NCBI GenBank assembly: GCA_022497145.1
Contig: MU385869.1
Span: forward strand, 186,001 to 250,000
Direction: 5' to 3'
DNA from: Rostrohypoxylon terebratum
Lineage: Eukaryota; Ascomycota; Sordariomycetes; Xylariales; Hypoxylaceae
Length of the DNA: 64,000 bases
Below are positions 48,301 through 58,528 of this stretch, in pieces. The notes beneath the pieces are model-generated. The model did not search any database. It saw nothing but the letters and a program-made list of their open reading frames with translations, and was not told the origin of the DNA. The translations under genes and the position numbers were made by a program. Within the stretch, counting starts at the first letter, position 1, and each line of letters opens with the position of its first letter.

Positions 48301-50116
48301 TACGAAACACCTTGGCGCATTCACACAAGAATATTGTTTCCAATATGGGAAAGGGAACCTCCAACCGATCTTCACCTCTATTGTCTCGGCGCTGTCTTAG
48401 ACCGGAAGCTGTCTTGGAAGTCCAGCTAAGCTGACTGGCCGAGACGCGGCGCAGAACCCCTTTCTAGCGCATCGTCAGGTAATTCTGTCGCCTTCATTTG
48501 ACACCAAGAACGCCAACATTCCAAGATATAGTATTGACGCTGGGATGATATTACTATCATTTCTAGGGAACTACATAGCAGGCGCTTCAGGCTGCATATT
48601 ACGAAACCAAAGACGGACGCACTTATACCGAGACTCGCCCGCCGCGTGGTTTTATTTGTGACACGAACAAATTGTGTAAGTTATCGCCGCCCACGCGGCG
48701 TCGCCTTAATCTTGATTAAGCCTTTAAATGACCCAACTAAAGAAGTTAACAACCCCGGATAAGAACTTTGACTAGCGATGGTCTAGCCTGTTTTTGCCCA
48801 CCCCGGTCTTCTAGAATGATATCCAGCCGCAGCTTAGTAACTGTAGTTAGGTAACGTCGAGGTCGAGAGGCATCAGTATCGTGCTTTAGGCGTGCAAACC
48901 TAAGGCTATCAAAGAACACTCAAGTCCGCGTGAATATCCCCTGAGAATCTATTCGTTTATCTTAATTTCAAACTTACGAACCGCTACGAACATGTATACT
49001 CATCGTTTTTAAATGTGATTCCCTTCGTCTTATTAAAGCTGACGATCCTAGTGGTGTGCTTTACTTGATATCAAACATCGACTTGATGATGCGAGTTCGC
49101 CCCCAGGTTGACCCTAGCCCCGTAAGAGTTCCGGTTTCTCGGGTCATTTCCTATTGATGTAGGTATATTTCCGGCTTGTGGGTTCGGTAGCATAATCGTT
49201 TCAAGACAACGACGTCAGCCGCCAGAATCGGGGCGTTCTCGTAAACCTGGAGAGTATCTCGATACAGACCTGTCGAACGTTAGTCTCATCTAGCTCTTGT
49301 TTATACCTGGGTTGATATAGCGTTCCTATCTTATGCATAGAAACGTTCTACTTAGGATGTATGTGCAATCAAACTTTCTAAGAGTTTCCTAGCAGCGCCC
49401 GGTCTCACAGTTGTATTGTCACGGGACTTCTGTGACCACAAACACTTTACCTACTCTCCTCGGGTCCCCCGCCCTTAATATCGCTTGCGGTTTCGTACGG
49501 TATCTTATTGAAATTTCTGGTATTATCCGAGACATACTAGAACCTAGGTTCCATAGGTATCATGTTGACACGGTTGGATAATCATACAATCTCAGGCTTC
49601 CCTGTTCTTGCATTCAAGGACATAGTGTCAGGGGGTTTGCGTCAACAGATTGATAGGTAGTAGCTAAGTAGCTTCAAGAAGTAAAGTGTATTCAAAAGAC
49701 GCTGCGCTCTTTCTGCGATACGAGGGGTAAATCCTGTCTTCTGACACGGAGCTTAATTATCACTACACCTACTTTTATTCCTAATACACTGAATATCTTA
49801 TTAATCTTTAGCACACTTTAGCAAACGGTACTCAAGGTTTCACATAGAATTCGTCGTCTTTGCGATGTCCAAGGTAGGTGCCTCTTGTACGGAATGCCTC
49901 ACTTGACCATGAAGACCTCGAGGAAAGTCGGTTTACACCTCTTTGTTTAGAATATTGCCTGTATCGTCTTAATCATTCACACGACCACATAATGCGTATC
50001 TTTCTAATAGATAATGGATAGTTCTAGTAACTCATGAGTATTCTATGAAAGTATCAATATTGCATGTACCTATACTGTTACTAACTAATAAGATAATATG
50101 TCTCAGTAATGAGCGA
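45354..50116. other. 4.7-kb gene desert
   Basis: No gene is supported over almost 4.8 kb. Noted: dense TACCTAG/CAGGTAG units at 45661-45720; AGATATTAGATATTAGATA at about 46049-46072; GTCTGGCAGTCTGG-like repeats at about 47228-47250; a tRNA-like fragment at 48090-48140 (rejected) and a G+C hairpin at 48640-48700. The open frames are short and show no motif; the region may be decayed accessory DNA. Confidence 0.45.
48640..48700. repeat. Inverted repeat with G+C-rich 10-bp arms
   Basis: CGCCGCGTGG (48640-48649) and CCACGCGGCG (48691-48700) are exact reverse complements; inside them ATTTGT and ACAAAT form a second, nested pair. A stable hairpin in RNA or a cruciform is possible. No flanking gene needs it as a terminator. 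Confidence 0.75.
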
Positions 50117-51466
50117 CTAGATGGTTGAGAATAAGCGTTTGAATCCAATGGTCAACATAATCTGCTCAGTTGGGTAAAGGGAATTATTTTCGATACGCGA
50201 GAGGAAATCCATGCCATCAACGTGATACCTGTTCATGGTCCTCATAGCTCCCTCAATCAACTCCCCACATATTTCTATACGATAATCATAATGAATGATG
50301 GCTGCCCATAGTGCATCAGACAGGTGAGAATCCAATGTGAATGTCCAGTCTCCTCTATATTCAAGGGCATACTTCATCATATCACTATACCGCTTCCGGT
50401 AAGCTTCCAGAACCAAGGTCTGGTTCTCTAATTCTATCGCTGAAGATCCAAGTAAGTGACGCGTCGAAGGGTCCCAGTCTCTCGACAGCCAGGCGGGGAC
50501 TTTGGCATATCCAAGCGACCGTGGAAGCGTATGGGCGTGATCCCAATCGAGAAGCCCCGTAACATTACCTGCTTTATCAACCATAATATTTTGAGCGTCG
50601 AAGTCAGGAGGACGAAGGACAAAGCCTTCCGAGGCGTTGTTTGCCAGTTCTTGAATCCAGCAGGGGATGATTAATGACTGCAACACGGACTCTGCTCCTC
50701 TACCATCCGTATCTCCATCGGGACGTTCCTTGTAACGATGTACGAGGTAATCGGATGCGGAATCGAAAGGACCGTAGGACACAACTTGGAACGTACCATC
50801 TTCGGATGCGGAATCGAAAGGACCGTAGGACACAACTTGGAACGTACCATCTTCGGATTGCTTCCAGTCGTAGCAAGGTACCAGTGCTTGCGTGTTAGCC
50901 TCATCACTTGTAATAGACCCTATTCTGTCGAAACTGAAAGATGAAAATTGAGCCATGACTTGGGCAAGACTGCGTAGAATATTTCGGCGGACCTAGAATA
51001 ATGGCATATATTCAGATCCTTCACGCCAGGTATAAGATACAGGGCTTCCAGAGATAAAGCTTATGCACATGTACGGAGCTCCGATCTCGTTATTGTCAGT
51101 TGTATCGAAATCATATACCTGAGGTACCGGGATGAATGAGTTCCTAGCGACGAAACGCATCGTCGCAACCGTTGACTCAAGGGCGCGTGCTGCTGTCTCG
51201 GTCTTGCCTGAGCCCCAGGCCGCGACAGAGACGCGGATCACAAGTCTGGTATCATTATTCGCGTCGACGAAATGAACGAGGTTGTAACAGCCTACAGCGC
51301 GACCTTTAAACTGAGCACCCTCACATGGTTTATGAAAAGCACGTTCATAAATCCTGATAGCAAGGGCCTCAAGTGATGCGTGTGGAATATTTAGCAACGG
51401 CCCGAAAGATTCGATTTCCTCTGGTGACATGATTTCTATGATTTCTTGATAGTGATGTGGGATCAT
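50117..51466 (-). pseudogene. Aminoglycoside-phosphotransferase-like gene in decay
   Basis: A 450-codon frame of the fungal APH/choline-kinase-like superfamily. The N-terminal half runs from ATG at 51466 (NTP lobe with TRLVIRVSVAAW and IPVPQVYDFD, then SFISGSPVSYTW). A TAG at 50993-50995 (codon 158) stops it; the second half continues in the same frame (RRNILRSLAQVMAQFSSFSFDRIGSI). The catalytic loop reads RPPDFDAQN where relatives have HPDFDxQN, so the catalytic-loop His is Pro, while Asp and Asn remain; LLDWDHAHTLP is the metal-binding segment. A perfect 51-bp tandem duplication inserts 17 extra residues. Removing a 48-nt GT-AG interval (starting at GTATCTTATA) would bypass the stop, but it would also delete a conserved Trp segment. 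With three defects, loss of function is likely. Confidence 0.75.
50751..50858. repeat. 51-bp perfect tandem duplication (2.1 copies) inside coding sequence
   Basis: Copy 1 is 50751-50801 and copy 2 is 50802-50852, with six more matching bases after it. The copies are identical and the unit is a multiple of three, so the reading frame is kept. Identity implies a recent event. Confidence 0.95.
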
Positions 51467-52084
51467 GGAAATGAGACGGATATCTATTGGGGAGTTCTAA
51501 AGCTGGTATTTTATTGCTTTTAGAGGTAGAGTAGGTACCTAGGTAGGTACGTGGAAGTACTTATATAGAGAAATTCCACAAAGCCAACCGGTGATGTGCA
51601 ACCCCCAATTTACGTAAAACTCCACGGTGTCAAATATTCTTTGATCGCTGATTGTGTCTTAACCCTAAGCATAAGCTTGGTATGGAGTTATTTCATCCTG
51701 AGACTTCATCATATATTAGACCTACGCCACCGAAGTGGAATATGATCACGATCCCGGAAGCCGGTCCATAGACCCACATCGATCCGGATTTAGTGGGCCC
51801 GCATGCCGTTCGATTGTTGAAATAAACTCTTCCATACCTGCCTTTTCTTAGGATTTATCGCATAGCGGTTTCCAATAAACGATGGTCAACACATGGTAAC
51901 AGTCATATTGAGTGTGAGTACGTTTATAACAGTAGAATCTACATAGGTGATCATAGAGGAATCTCGGCGCAAGAGACTACTTAATTAGATGCGATTGATG
52001 CAGAGGAGAGAATGAGCCAATTTCTAAAGTTCTTTGAATATCTATACAGTGAATATCACGAATCATCCAGGATTCTTATTATCC
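51467..52084. other. Intergenic
   Basis: No gene is seen. A short GTAGGTACCTAGGTAGGTACGTGG patch lies at about 51531-51554, 65 bp upstream of the broken kinase. Confidence 0.5.
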
Positions 52085-52805
52085 TCAAATGAATTGCGTG
52101 TTCTCAGAATATAGCAGAGTCACGTTCGCCAACTTGCTGAGTTCATTCACAAGCCCTTCATGGGATTGTTTCGCGGCGGCACGTTCCTATCGAAGTGAGA
52201 TTAGATATCTTCCCCTCATTAATTATATTCGGGATCTTACGTCTGCGCTGGAAAACGACCTGATAACAGTAGTCACCTTCTTAGGGAGGTTGGTGCTGGT
52301 TCCGTAAATCGTATCGGTCTCACCGGCCTTCTCCAAACTCGACTTCACTGTTGTTTCAATGGCCTCAATATCTTCCTCTTTGTTAGGGCGGATAAGCAAG
52401 ATCTCCAAGAAATTCCGACCCGTAAAGAGCGACGACGAGGTATTAGTCTCGAAGAGATCCAGCTCTGGTGGTCCAGTCATGTAGGGCTTCATGAGCACCA
52501 TGTAATCTGCAAACTCCTTAGACTTGACAAACGCGTGGAAGTCAGCGGCGTCCTTCCATTCTAGACATAATTAGCAAAGTTTGATCAGAAGTGTTAATCG
52601 TGAACTCTTTACCGAGAACGACGAGTTCCTTGACATCGGCTGTGACATCTTTCCCGTTCTCCAAGTTTATCATTCCTTGGGATGCTCTTATGACACCTGC
52701 CTTAGTGAAGGCCTGGAATGCGAGCGACGGAGCCTTTTCAGATGCTTCCTTCAACAGTACCGGGTCCTTCGTGATTTGAGGGAAGACGAATTCGACGATG
52801 GCCAT
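52085..52805 (-). CDS. Dimeric alpha/beta-barrel (ABM-like) protein, 204 aa
   Basis: Three exons: 52805-52613, 52560-52241 and 52186-52085 (615 nt in all). The 52-nt first intron is short but needed: it joins KELVVL to EWKDAADFHAFVKS, the typical second half of an antibiotic-biosynthesis-monooxygenase-like ferredoxin fold. The second half of the protein (GRNFLEILLIRPNKEED, and SLEKAGETDTIYGTSTNLP) looks like a second barrel copy, so this is probably a two-domain protein. Such proteins act as small oxygenases, cyclases or stress-related enzymes, often in secondary-metabolite loci; the reaction here is unknown. An in-frame ATG at 52826 gives seven more residues (MKDTPPK). The gene lies 547 bp from the divergent Zn2Cys6 gene, which could regulate it. 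Confidence 0.8.
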
Positions 52806-53352
52806 CTTGGGTGGGGTGTCTTTCAAACTTCCTTGAGCGGGTAATTGTGATTAGTATTGTCCGCGGTAGGGTGGGCTTTTACTGAGAAAAGGCTGTGTGG
52901 TATAAGGCAAGGAGTGGAGACCCGCCGGAAGTTCACCTTGCCCAGAGTTTTATAGGTATATTTTTGAGCGAGACATATTTGGCTTGTTGTGCCAGTCCAT
53001 TGTGATGTAGTTTGCCTCCCTTAACACCCTTTCGACCCCTGTCACCATTATTATCCGTTGAGCGACGTCTACACAATGGCTTGCGTTAGCTATTGGTAAT
53101 AGCGGTATGTACGCGGTAGTCTTATTCCCCGTACACCAATCATATCGCCGGGGTTTTCACCGATGCGGCGTCGGAAAATGAATGCAGTGGAATCTAAACC
53201 TTTTTTGGTATGGCTTGACAATTTCTCCGTGTCAGCATTGGATTATTCAACGTCGCGTATTCCGAACGTTCTACTTTTACACTTTTATATTATCGCCTAG
53301 ACAGCGGAGAGAGGCGGGAACTAGTTCGAATCGAACACTCTGAAGCTCTATT
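52806..53352. other. Divergent promoter, ABM-like gene and Zn2Cys6 gene
   Basis: No gene is seen. CGG/CCG triplets are present (for example CGCCGG near 53145 and GATGCGGCGTCGG near 53162), compatible with zinc-cluster binding, but no clear paired site stands out. Confidence 0.45.
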
Positions 53353-54519
53353 ATGATTTCGCGCCAGAGATCATGTGTTCCATGCGCCAGGGCAAAACGC
53401 CGATGTGAACCTCAAACTCCGAAATGTCCTCGCTGTTTACGGAGGGGCATCAATTGCTTTTACAAGAACCAACCGGTCAAAAACATAAGCGGAACACATG
53501 ACACTCCTCACTTTCGACCATACGCTAAGGGCCAAACCCCTGGGATCAGTTCTCGAGGCCGGGACTCCCTCTTCGACAATGACTCACCCACGCGAGGGTT
53601 CCGACAGGGAGAGCTAGCTGAGACAACCGGCGAGCTCTTCATCCCAGAATTATCCGTTCTTGACTCTAAACAAGTCCGGATGCCGGGCTTCCATCCCACC
53701 TGCCCTTTTGTATTGCCGGTGTCAATGATGAATACTCGGTCCGTCCCTATTTTAACTCGCATTGTGATGAGTTGGCCGGGGAAGTTTCTACGAAAGCTAG
53801 AGATACCTTTCATACACTCGTCGTTGCGAAAAACGCTGTCGTTCCCTCCTCCCCTCGAAGAGGCGTTTAGCGCATGCGCCAGCTACGCCTCTAGAGAAGA
53901 GGTCACCAGGGACATAGTGATGAATATCATTGAAAGGAGGGTAGCACAACTGATTAACTTAGACCCATCTGATATGTCACTTGAGACGCATACCGCATCA
54001 TTGCAAGCATTTCTCATCCTTCACATTATCCAACTCTGGGATGGTGACACTAGGCAGCGCGTACAAGCCGAGATGCATTCCTATATCCTTGAAAGTTGGG
54101 CACTGCAGCTGCATATGCGCGCAGTGGAGGCATCGAAGGAGCATGAGACAGCCAACGCTCAGACATGGGATTGGTGGATCATGATAGAAAGCGCCCGGCG
54201 CACAGCCATGACGACGATGATGGCGCAGGGCATTTATGAGATGGCCAAGTTTGGCGTGTGCTCGTATGTACCGAACTTGGCCGACATGCCTTTTACCTCG
54301 AGCGACGCTCCCTGGGATGCCCAAAATCACAGTGAATGGAAGAAAAAGATAGAGAGTCTAGAGGCAGCTGTCACGACCTACAGTGACTACGCCAATAGCC
54401 GGGATAAAGCTGCCTATGGCCCCCAGAGCGAATTTGGGAAGTTTCTTCTTATGCCATGTCCGGTCGGTCCACAGAGAACAGTGGCTTTATCGGCGCTGGG
54501 GGTCGACGCACTGAGCTAG
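53353..54519 (+). CDS. Zn2Cys6 transcription factor, 388 aa
   Basis: An intronless regulator. The zinc cluster is at the extreme N-terminus: Cys8, 11, 18, 25, 28 and 35 (C-x2-C-x6-C-x6-C-x2-C-x6-C), with basic CARAKRRC. Residues 135-340 are helical (ILTRIVMSWPGKFL, LQAFLILHIIQLWDG, WALQLHMRAVEA, WDWWIMIESARRTAMTTMMAQ), consistent with the regulatory part of secondary-metabolite regulators. At 388 residues it is short for the family. It lies beside the ABM-like gene (divergent) and the second regulator (convergent), so a role in this accessory block is plausible. Target unknown. Confidence 0.88.
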   Translation: MISRQRSCVPCARAKRRCEPQTPKCPRCLRRGINCFYKNQPVKNISGTHDTPHFRPYAKGQTPGISSRGRDSLFDNDSPTRGFRQGELAETTGELFIPELSVLDSKQVRMPGFHPTCPFVLPVSMMNTRSVPILTRIVMSWPGKFLRKLEIPFIHSSLRKTLSFPPPLEEAFSACASYASREEVTRDIVMNIIERRVAQLINLDPSDMSLETHTASLQAFLILHIIQLWDGDTRQRVQAEMHSYILESWALQLHMRAVEASKEHETANAQTWDWWIMIESARRTAMTTMMAQGIYEMAKFGVCSYVPNLADMPFTSSDAPWDAQNHSEWKKKIESLEAAVTTYSDYANSRDKAAYGPQSEFGKFLLMPCPVGPQRTVALSALGVDALS

Positions 54520-54921
54520 ATGTCTACTAGCCCTATCCGATAGCAGGAGTTGTCTCCATTGTATAGGCATTCCTTAGATTGGTGTAAGGTGTGAAATATT
54601 TACTCCGCTCGCAATTTGGTACGGTTAGGTACATTGAGATGTAGTACGACACGGACTATCTTACTCTGGCAAATGTGTAAGGGCTCATTTTAGGTAAGCC
54701 GGGGTAAGGTGGGGAAGTACGGAAGAGAGAGTCTTCCCCTTGAAAAACAAGTCTAATCAACTAGTATTATGTCTGCAATAGATCTAGTTATACATATCCC
54801 AAAGAGAAGTATCAGTATAGCCGATAGCCTTCGTCTCTCATGAACCATCGTATATAAGTATACACAGGTACTTAAGTCTTAAGTCTAAGGTAGATATAAC
54901 GAAAGATAGGTAGATTTGGTC
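54520..54921. other. Intergenic between convergent regulators
   Basis: No gene is seen; shared 3' flank. A GGTACTTAAGTCTTAAGTCTAAGG direct repeat lies at about 54867-54890. Confidence 0.5.
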
Positions 54922-57900
54922 CTAATTTTGGAGGTCGGGATCCATTATTTGATTGAAAAACGGATCTATAGCGGAGTTGAATAGATCCATGATGTCCGTT
55001 CCCATAGGGACTTCGTCATCCATTTCGAAGTACCTGTCATTTATCGGAAAAAGTAAAGTATCGTCGAGCGGCAGAGTGATGTCACCATCAAAGGCAAGAC
55101 TATCGGACATCTGTCAAAAGTCAATTGTGTTCATGTCACATAAGATGATGGCTGGCTGGCTGTACTTACCTGCGCGGGTCCGAGCGGGGGAGGGGGGCCA
55201 AGAGGAGAGGTAAGCTTGCCGTCACTGAGTGTTTGAGGTCCAGACCGGTTAATGGTGCTGAAGGCTGTAGGGGGTGACTTCAATAATGTTAAGGAATGTT
55301 TGTCGGCGGATACATTCGACGACTCTTCATTCTTCACAGTATTCACATATTCTCGAGCAATGTGCGCAAACTCCCCAATAAGTGAGCCCGGTAGACTGCC
55401 GCCACTTGCGTATTCGATTCTGCTAAAGTGCCCCCCGGCCATGTCGAGCAGGGCTAGATTTGTTCCCGTTCCGGTGTGCTTCGGATTTGTGACCACCAAA
55501 TCAAATAATATGAACAGAGCCACAACCGGAATGCCCGCCATGATCCTGTAGCAAGGGAAATGATGAGCGAAGCTGAAAAACGAACGGTTTCACTACATAT
55601 GTGTGCTGATACTATGTAGAAGAGGATTTTGCTTACCACAACGGTGTATTTGGCTCCACGTCGATAAACGTTGTCAATTCCAACACTTGTCGCGACGTAT
55701 CCATCATTGTTCGCGTGGCCTCAGATTGGCGGGCTTGGCTCACAACATGGCTTGTGTTCGCAGCTAGATGTACTGTCGCTCGGCAAAGGCTCAACTTAAA
55801 ACTATTGTAAAATAGGTGAATCCGGAGGGCGGCTAACCGAAGCAGCGCACCTTGCATCCCATGTGTCTGATATGGTTTTCCAGGCCTGATTTCGTCGGGT
55901 ATCGACATCCGCCATTGTTCCAATTCTGTTTCGCATTGATCTATGATGGACAAGTAATACGCTTTTGGGTCGTCCGTCCCGGCAATTGAGAAGAGAGATG
56001 CCATAGCCTTCGATAGCAGGCGAGCATACCTCGCGGTCGCAAGGAACCAGTCCAATTCCCCCATCATCGCGTCCGGTACGGATGGAATAGGAATGACGAT
56101 ATCATGGTCTACAAATATCTTCAATTACTATTAGTATATAAATGCATAAGAAGACCTTGAAAAAGAAATGGTTATGTCGAGAGATTGAATAGGTGAAAAC
56201 GTACAGAGTTTCTTCCGAAATGGAAATTGGTTATCTTCTCGATGGTGTACAGGACCCAAAAGGCTCTGTGATAGCTAGCGCGGGCTTTGCCGCTTAGGTT
56301 TGCGCGACCAAGGTTCTGCGCCCTTCTCGATGCTTCGGACAATATGAAGTGCTCGATTGCTATGCAAGATATACTATCGCATTAAACATAAGTAGGTAAT
56401 TTCTCACGATTACTCGATCTATGCAGCTTGATCCCCCGAGCATGGGGCCGAGTGTCAATGGAGACTTGTCGTAGGCTTACTTTAGTGAATATATGGTCAT
56501 GGCAGTCATTGCCTGGAGAACCTCTAGAGAGTCGGGAAGCGCAAAAAGATCCGGGAAAATCGCAAGTGCCCTTGACAAGTATTGCCAAGCCTTTCCCTTT
56601 CCCGGTTCAAATCTTCCTCCAGTACCTGCTTGACATCCTAGAGCAACGATGGCGTGGTATAAAGCATACATTGCTTTATTCTGCGCAAAACGACCTGGAA
56701 AGCTGGGGCTGAATGCCATAGTTTCGAATTCGCTCTGGTCAAGGAAAGGATAGAATGGGTGAATCCGCTCGAAATATACTGTTCCCGGAATTAGACAAGT
56801 AATTATTCGCTAGAGATATAGGGGGAGGACATTTTATGTGAGCATTCGCTTCAGTTCGATCCGGGAATGTGAACATGTCTTTATGGTTCCCCTTGGCACC
56901 CCATAGGGAATTTGATGGCATTACGTTGGCTACAAAAAATTAGTATATTCCCAAATTAGTTGATAGGCATTGGAACTGATAAACTCATATAGATGAAGTC
57001 TGGGAAATATCACGCCTTGGAATATACACAACACACAATCCAAAACAGGTACTTACGGTGTTGACCAAGTCGAGAACCGATCAAGGCCGATATCCGTTGA
57101 ATTAGGTCTCTTACTCTGTCATTGCGGAGACGGGACGACAAGTACAGCAGTCGATTGTCGGAGAAGAACGTCAAGCTAGCGTTCCCAACTGATCGATGCC
57201 AAGTTAGTTCCTAAATCGTTGGTTTAGTTACCAGGAGATGCAGTTCAGGCGTACTAACGAGTCCGATCCCCTGAGATCGTCAGCACGGATTCATAACATT
57301 CGGGACAAGATGGATGATAGAGTATACCTTCACGGCAAACGGTTTCTCATTTTTGAGAGCCCCGGCCGTCCGGGCCTCAGTCAATAGACGATCGACATAA
57401 AGTTCGGGTAGTGGTCGTCGAGGCTTCTAACACATATTAGACTCGCTGTTACTAGAGGTATCTTTGATGTGAAATGAGAACTGACATTCTCCGTGACGTG
57501 GGAGGTACTCGGAGATTCATCACGCGGGGACGGCGGTGATGTGAGGATAGTATTCACTACGATGTTGAATTATGTTAGATGTGTCGTGTTCAAGCTGGTG
57601 GAGTCTAAGCCTCTAAAGACTAAGGTTACTTACCATTCCGCCTTTGAGGGATCTTCCTACGGCTGAAGTGACATTGTGATTTGCGGCGCTTCGTAATGTT
57701 GTTGTTAGTAAAATAGACATGCCGCCAATAAAATCGAGGCTAGACCGCCTAGGCTTTAGTATTTACATATACCGGCACTTACAATGCAGTTTTCGCAGGG
57801 ACCGGGGTATCCTAATTTGAGTTGAGCCTATGGAATGTCATCGGGGGCAAGGGGCATCCAGGTCGTGGGTAACAACATTGAAGGATAACAAACACTTACC

Positions 57901-57954
57901 GTTACATCGAACTTTCCGTGCTTTGCAAGAATCACAACTTTTGAGAATCTCCAT
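54922..57954 (-). CDS. Zn2Cys6 transcription factor with fungal_trans-type domain, many introns
   Basis: The N-terminus begins MEILKSCDSCKARKVRC at 57954. Exon 1 (57954-57900), exon 2 (57811-57783) and exon 3 (57688-57634) rebuild a perfect zinc cluster: Cys7, 10, 17, 24, 27 and 34. Later coding blocks are clear but their exact edges are not all fixed: about 57600-56730, 56719-56477 (FPGRFAQNKAMYALYHAIVA, the conserved part of the fungal_trans domain, with SRALAIFPDLFALPDSLEVL), 56124-55633, 55541-55170 and 55110-54922 (last exon, starting MSDSLAFDGDITL, acidic and possibly activating). The final join is GCGCAG|GTAAGT to GACAG|ATG. The gene ends in TAG. It is transcribed away from the ABC transporter gene 574 bp upstream and is the best candidate to control it. 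Confidence 0.82.
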
Positions 57955-58528
57955 CCTCTTTCCCAAAGCTTAATGTAGTAATCTTGCGCATTCTTCTGTC
58001 TTGGAAGAATGCGAAAGAATATCACTCGGGGAAAGAGCCTGGGAGCCACATTTGTTTGTATGTATGACGCCGGTGTGATCTCAGACTTTTTCGTTGAAGC
58101 TAACCGTCTAGGGAATCTCGGCGCCGAAACGCTTAGACCAGCGCACTAGATCTTAGCACAGAACTCACATGATAATCGCCGAAGAGTGCGATTGTACTAC
58201 GAAATTGCACGATTAAAATTCTCAATTCATAATTTTCACACAAACCCCGTTTGATGTACTAAGATTCTAGATCGAAGATGTATGGGTACCTGACAGTTAG
58301 TGTATTGAACTACACACCCATAGGGTCCGAGATGTTTACCGAGATGTGCGTGCGAGATGCTTCTCAGCTCGGCTTGCCGAGCCTTGAGCCTCGACGCCGG
58401 CACCTCTAGGGGTAGGCTGTACACTTGAGGCAAATTCATATTTATATCTATTCTCCCAATAATCGGGCTGTATTTATCTTGTTTTGTCTTATGATAGATA
58501 TTTTAATGAACTAATTTTCGTTGTCATC
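57955..58528. promoter_or_regulatory. Divergent promoter between Zn2Cys6 regulator and ABC transporter
   Basis: A 574-bp gap with two notable zinc-cluster-type sites: TCGGCGCCGA at 58118-58127 (CGG-N2-CCG) and GCTCGGCTTGCCGAGC at 58367-58382 (CGG-N4-CCG, a perfect 7-bp inverted repeat with 2-nt spacer). An upstream frame at 57828-58049 is not in frame with the regulator and was not called. Which protein binds is inference. Confidence 0.6.
58367..58382. promoter_or_regulatory. CGG-N4-CCG inverted repeat, candidate Zn2Cys6 operator
   Basis: GCTCGGC-TT-GCCGAGC is a perfect inverted repeat 146 bp upstream of the transporter start codon. Binuclear zinc-cluster dimers typically bind paired CGG triplets with a fixed spacer. 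Confidence 0.55.

Noticed and set aside
57828..58049. Upstream frame starting MAPRLFPRVIFF before the second regulator
   Set aside because: It is out of frame with the zinc-cluster exon; the true frame starts MEILKSCDSC at 57954.
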